Assembly (NCBI GenBank): GCA_031552655.1
Contig: JAVBML010000064.1
Span: 1-18,848 of the forward strand
DNA: 18,848 nucleotides
Source: CAZTPH01 sp031552655
GTDB lineage: Bacteria > Pseudomonadota > Gammaproteobacteria > UBA9339
Direction: 5' to 3'
Part shown: positions 15,688 through 18,848 of the stretch, one piece after another
How positions within the stretch are numbered: the stretch's first letter is position 1
How the letters are laid out: each line of letters begins with the position of its first letter
Notes under the pieces: generated by a model
What the model was told of the DNA's origin: nothing
Database searches by the model: none
Seen by the model: only the letters and a program-made list of their open reading frames with translations
Made by a program: the position numbers and the translations under genes

Positions 15688-17028
15688 GTGGTAGAATCAA
15701 TAAATTGGCAACGTTGCGTAGAGCAACTGCGCATAGAAATAACGGAAAAACAATTTAATACTTGGATCCGGCCTATACAGGCTAAGGTGGAAGGTGCAAA
15801 GGTTCTTTTGTTTGTACCAAATACCTTTGTATTGGAATACATTAGGGAACATTTTTTATATAAGATAAATGATATTTTGGAGGGGATGAATTTAGGTGCT
15901 GTTCAAGTGGTTTTAGCCGTTGGTAGTGTCCATGGTCATTCTGAGGTGTCCACATCGAGTGTGGTCTATCCTAGTGTAGAGGAAAAACCCAGGAAGAATT
16001 CTCGGGAGATAAATAGTCTAAATCCCACCTTTACCTTTTTAAATTTTGTGGATGGTAAATCGAACCAATTGGCGAAGGCAGCGGCTCTCCAAGTTTCAAA
16101 GAACATTGGGAAAGCCTATAATCCATTATTTATCTATGGTGGCGTGGGCTTAGGTAAGACACATCTGATGCATGCCATTGGCAATGCCGTATTGGAACAT
16201 AGTATGGAAGCCAAGGTTCTCTATTTACATTCGGAACGCTTTGTGGCCGATATGGTAAAGGCATTGCAGCGCAATGCCATAGATGATTTTAAGAGATTCT
16301 ATCGCTCCGTAGATGCCCTATTGATTGATGATATTCAATTTTTTGCTGGCAAGGATCGATCCCAGGAGGAATTTTTTCATACTTTTAACTCCTTGCTGGA
16401 GGGGGAGCAGCAAATTGTTTTAACCTGTGATCGCTATCCCAAGGAATTATCTGGTTTAGAAGAGCGGCTGAAGTCTAGATTTGGTTGGGGATTGACGGTG
16501 GCCATAGAGCCGCCGGAATTGGAAACGCGAGTAGCCATACTCATGAATAAGGCAGAATCTTCCAAAGTGCACCTTACCGACGAGGTGGCTTTCTTCATTG
16601 CGAAGCACATTCAATCCAATGTTCGTGAATTGGAAGGTGCTTTGAAGCGAGTGATTGCCAGTGCCCACTTCATGGGTCAAGCTATCACCATTGATTTTGT
16701 GAAGGATGCTCTGAGGGATCTTCTAGCTCTCCAGGCTAAATTAGTTACCATAGCCAACATTCAAAAAACCGTAGCGGAATATTACAAATTAAAAATTGCC
16801 GATCTACTTTCAAAAAAGCGTACCCGAGCTCTAGCTCGACCGCGCCAGATGGCCATGGCTTTAACTAAGGAGCTAACCAACCATAGTCTTCCGGAAATTG
16901 CCGATGCCTTCGGTGGTAGAGATCACACTACGGTTATTCATGCCCAACGTACCATTAAAAATTTAATGGTGAGCGACATGGTAATTGCCGAGGATTATAG
17001 AAATTTAATTAGAATTTTATCTACTTAG
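15688..17028 (+). CDS. dnaA: Chromosomal replication initiator protein DnaA
   Basis: AAA+ initiator that binds DnaA boxes at oriC and opens the origin. The 446-residue product shows all four domains: domain I with KQFNTWIRPI (21-30), a short linker, the AAA+ domain with Walker A GGVGLGKT (151-158), Walker B LLIDD (211-215) and VRELEGAL (312-319), and domain IV with the box-reading signature RDHTTVIHA (411-419). The base-contacting D, H and T are conserved, so its target should be the standard TTATNCACA. The start is GTG at 15688 with an AGAGG ribosome binding site five bases upstream; no in-frame ATG competes. Unusually it is not followed by dnaN but by nadB, and it lies about 4.6 kb from the predicted origin. 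Confidence 0.97.
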   Translation: MVESINWQRCVEQLRIEITEKQFNTWIRPIQAKVEGAKVLLFVPNTFVLEYIREHFLYKINDILEGMNLGAVQVVLAVGSVHGHSEVSTSSVVYPSVEEKPRKNSREINSLNPTFTFLNFVDGKSNQLAKAAALQVSKNIGKAYNPLFIYGGVGLGKTHLMHAIGNAVLEHSMEAKVLYLHSERFVADMVKALQRNAIDDFKRFYRSVDALLIDDIQFFAGKDRSQEEFFHTFNSLLEGEQQIVLTCDRYPKELSGLEERLKSRFGWGLTVAIEPPELETRVAILMNKAESSKVHLTDEVAFFIAKHIQSNVRELEGALKRVIASAHFMGQAITIDFVKDALRDLLALQAKLVTIANIQKTVAEYYKLKIADLLSKKRTRALARPRQMAMALTKELTNHSLPEIADAFGGRDHTTVIHAQRTIKNLMVSDMVIAEDYRNLIRILST

Positions 17029-17077
17029 TGCACATTGGGATATCCATGGTCAATTCTTTCTTGGGGTGAGATTATTT

Positions 17078-18604
17078 GTGACTTTAGAACATCGCTATGA
17101 TGTGGTAATTGTGGGCAGCGGTGCAGCGGGGATAGCTTTGGCGCTAACTCTTGGGGATGCTTGCAGCGTTGCAATTCTTTCCAAAGGAGAGATTACCGAT
17201 GGCAGTACTGTGCGTGCCCAGGGTGGCATAGCCGCTGCCATGGATGACGATGATAGCGTGGAGTCGCACATCAGGGATACCATGGTGGCTGGAGATGGAC
17301 TGTGTGATGCGGCAGCCGTGCATTTCGTTGCTACTAATGCCTCCGCAGCGATTCATTGGTTAGTAGCCCAGGGCGTGAAATTCAATGGGGTCGCAGGAAA
17401 GTTTCATTTGACCCGGGAGGGTGGTCACAGTAAACGTCGCATTCTCCATGCCGAGGATGCCACGGGTTTAGTACTTGCCAATGCACTGTCGACAAAATTA
17501 CATGCCAGCGGGGCCACTATTTTTACTAACTATGTCGCTCTTAATTTGGTTAAACAACGGGATCGCTGTGTTGGGCTCTACGCTCTTAATACTAAAAATA
17601 ATTGCGTTGAAACCTTCCACGGTAAATTTGTAGTATTAGCTACGGGGGGAGCGAGTAAAGTTTACCTTTATAGTACTAATCCGGATTGTGCTAGCGGCGA
17701 TGGCATTGCCATGGCTGCTACTCTGGGAGCAAAGATTGCCAATATGGAATTTAATCAATTTCATCCTACCTGCCTCTATCACCCCCGGGATAGATCTTTT
17801 TTAATTAGTGAGGCAGTACGTGGTGAAGGAGGGATATTGCTGCTACCCAACGGAGATCGATTTATGCATCGCTTTGATGAGCGCTTAGAACTTGCTCCTC
17901 GGGATATTGTGGCAAGGGCCATTGATTTTGAAATGAAGCGTCTCGGCATAGAATGCGTATATCTAAATATATCCCATAGATCGGCGAAGTTTGTACGCAA
18001 ACATTTTCCCAATATTTATAGACGTTGCTTTGATTTGGGTTTGGATATTACCAAGGAATCTATTCCTGTAGTGCCTGCGGCGCATTATACCTGCGGTGGA
18101 GTTGCGGTGGACCACCATGGTAGAACCACCATTGATGGTTTATATGCCATTGGCGAAGTGGCTTGCAGTGGTTTGCATGGTGCCAATCGCATGGCCAGTA
18201 ATTCTCTATTGGAATGTTTAGTTTATGGAAGATCTGCGGGGGCAGATATTCTTACGAAATTAGCAATGGTTTCCCAGGCTACTACCATTCCAGCGTGGAG
18301 TGAACAACGAGTTATTTCAGCCAATGGCGCCGCTGCTATTCAACGGAGTTGGTTAGAAATTAGAACTCTAATGTGGAACTACGTTGGCATTGTGCGTAGC
18401 AATGCACGATTAGCAATGGCATGGGAACGTTTGCTGCTATTGAAGAGTGAAATTAGGGAGTGCTATGATAAATTTGAGGTGGAGAAAAATTTAATCGAGC
18501 TAAGGAATTTAGTGGCGGTGGCTGAGCTAATGGTTACGGCAGCAACGGTTCGAAAAGAAAACCGTGGTTTACATTACAATATTGATAATTTGACTGCGCC
18601 GTGA
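17078..18604 (+). CDS. nadB: L-aspartate oxidase NadB
   Basis: FAD enzyme that oxidises L-aspartate to iminoaspartate, the first step of de novo NAD synthesis with NadA. From GTG 17078 the product has 508 residues (E. coli 540). The FAD dinucleotide-binding motif is VGSGAAG (12-18), then GSTVRAQGGIAA, the GGHSKRRILHA block, QFHPTC, and SEAVRGEGG with its catalytic-region arginine at residue 248. CGGVAVD and GLHGANRMASNSLLE follow, and a helical C-terminal domain is present. A GTG at 17066 would add four residues. I prefer 17078 because GGTGAG lies about seven bases before it as a ribosome binding site. Close relatives (succinate dehydrogenase/fumarate reductase flavoproteins) differ in length and C-terminus. 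nadA and nadC are not in the window. Confidence 0.95.
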   Translation: MTLEHRYDVVIVGSGAAGIALALTLGDACSVAILSKGEITDGSTVRAQGGIAAAMDDDDSVESHIRDTMVAGDGLCDAAAVHFVATNASAAIHWLVAQGVKFNGVAGKFHLTREGGHSKRRILHAEDATGLVLANALSTKLHASGATIFTNYVALNLVKQRDRCVGLYALNTKNNCVETFHGKFVVLATGGASKVYLYSTNPDCASGDGIAMAATLGAKIANMEFNQFHPTCLYHPRDRSFLISEAVRGEGGILLLPNGDRFMHRFDERLELAPRDIVARAIDFEMKRLGIECVYLNISHRSAKFVRKHFPNIYRRCFDLGLDITKESIPVVPAAHYTCGGVAVDHHGRTTIDGLYAIGEVACSGLHGANRMASNSLLECLVYGRSAGADILTKLAMVSQATTIPAWSEQRVISANGAAAIQRSWLEIRTLMWNYVGIVRSNARLAMAWERLLLLKSEIRECYDKFEVEKNLIELRNLVAVAELMVTAATVRKENRGLHYNIDNLTAP

Positions 18605-18848
18605 TTTTTCCCTGGCGGACTTTATTGTTTATTTTCAGGTATTGGTGCGCCCGTAGAAAAACAATATTCATCTAAAAGTTTTTCAAGATTATGATTTAAA
18701 ATTTTACCATCATTCGCTGCTAGCCAAGGAGAACGAAGTGTAGGCTAGAAGTCCGAGGTAGGTGAGGGTTTTTAGTAGAGCAAAGCGAGTGCTAAAAATC
18801 TATACTAAGCGTTAAGTCATAGTAGCGTATTCCAGCTGCGGGACGGCC
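18605..18848. repeat. Intergenic tail with hairpin-like inverted repeats and a short open frame
   Basis: No complete gene is seen here. CTAGCC (18720-18725) pairs with GGCTAG (18743-18748) around a 17-base loop. TTTTTAG (18769-18775) pairs with CTAAAAA (18792-18798) around a 16-base loop. The two loops contain related purine-rich text (GAGAACGAAGTG and GAGCAAAGCGAGTG), which suggests a repeated palindromic element. On the minus strand 18622-18744 is open for 40 codons, ending PIPENKQ, but has no ATG, GTG or TTG start. It could be the 3' remnant of a gene. No tRNA-like T-loop was found. Confidence 0.4.

Noticed and set aside
18781..18848. Possible tRNA or other structured RNA at the right edge
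   Set aside because: No T-loop GTTCRANNC, acceptor stem or known RNA signature could be found on either strand.
1..18848. Defence islands, toxin-antitoxin pairs, CRISPR, prophage or transposase genes
   Set aside because: Nothing matching was seen; all genes except one small orphan are recognisable housekeeping or metabolic genes.

Overview
The window looks like a chromosomal segment of a Gram-negative bacterium, most likely a gammaproteobacterium. The evidence is a full-length YidC with a periplasmic domain, GmhB of the LPS heptose pathway, the HslV N-terminus, a TsaC of the short E. coli type, and the rpmH-rnpA-yidD-yidC-mnmE block. DNA is moderately AT-rich, intergenic spaces are short and several genes overlap. 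A host-associated or Legionellales-like organism is possible, but nothing here proves it. Seventeen protein genes are called, and sixteen have clear family assignments. No tRNA or rRNA gene, CRISPR array, transposase, phage gene or defence system was seen.

Left part (1-10911): valS (+) converges on rph (-). rph and yicC diverge from a 226-base spacer that holds a good promoter for yicC and a set of TTAACT half-sites in front of rph. yicC converges on a probable minus-strand operon transcribed hslV-hslU-APC antiporter-argS. A small orphan gene (10070-10333, +) diverges from hslV behind a near-consensus sigma70 promoter and converges on tsaC (-).

Centre (10912-11218): the spacer between tsaC and rpmH holds a cluster of DnaA-box-like sites, one of them perfect, next to very AT-rich DNA. 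Sampled lines show C>G on the + strand to the left and G>C to the right. Gene direction also changes here, with mostly minus genes to the left and only plus genes to the right. I read this as the chromosomal replication origin.

Right part (11219-18604): rpmH, rnpA, yidD and yidC are tightly packed, with overlaps of 8, 4 and 11 bases. mnmE, gmhB, dnaA and nadB follow. dnaA is not next to rpmH, nor followed by dnaN; it lies between gmhB and nadB. The last 244 bases hold no complete gene. They contain two hairpin-like inverted repeats and a 40-codon open frame with no start codon, possibly a repeat element and a gene remnant.

Most of the window is housekeeping: translation (valS, argS, rpmH, rnpA, rph, tsaC, mnmE), proteolysis (hslUV), membrane protein insertion (yidC, yidD), replication initiation (dnaA, oriC), LPS heptose (gmhB) and NAD synthesis (nadB). 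The less ordinary points are the displaced dnaA and predicted origin, the antiporter beside argS, the strongly promoted orphan protein, the rph-yicC spacer and the right-end repeats. I found no convincing new multi-gene system.
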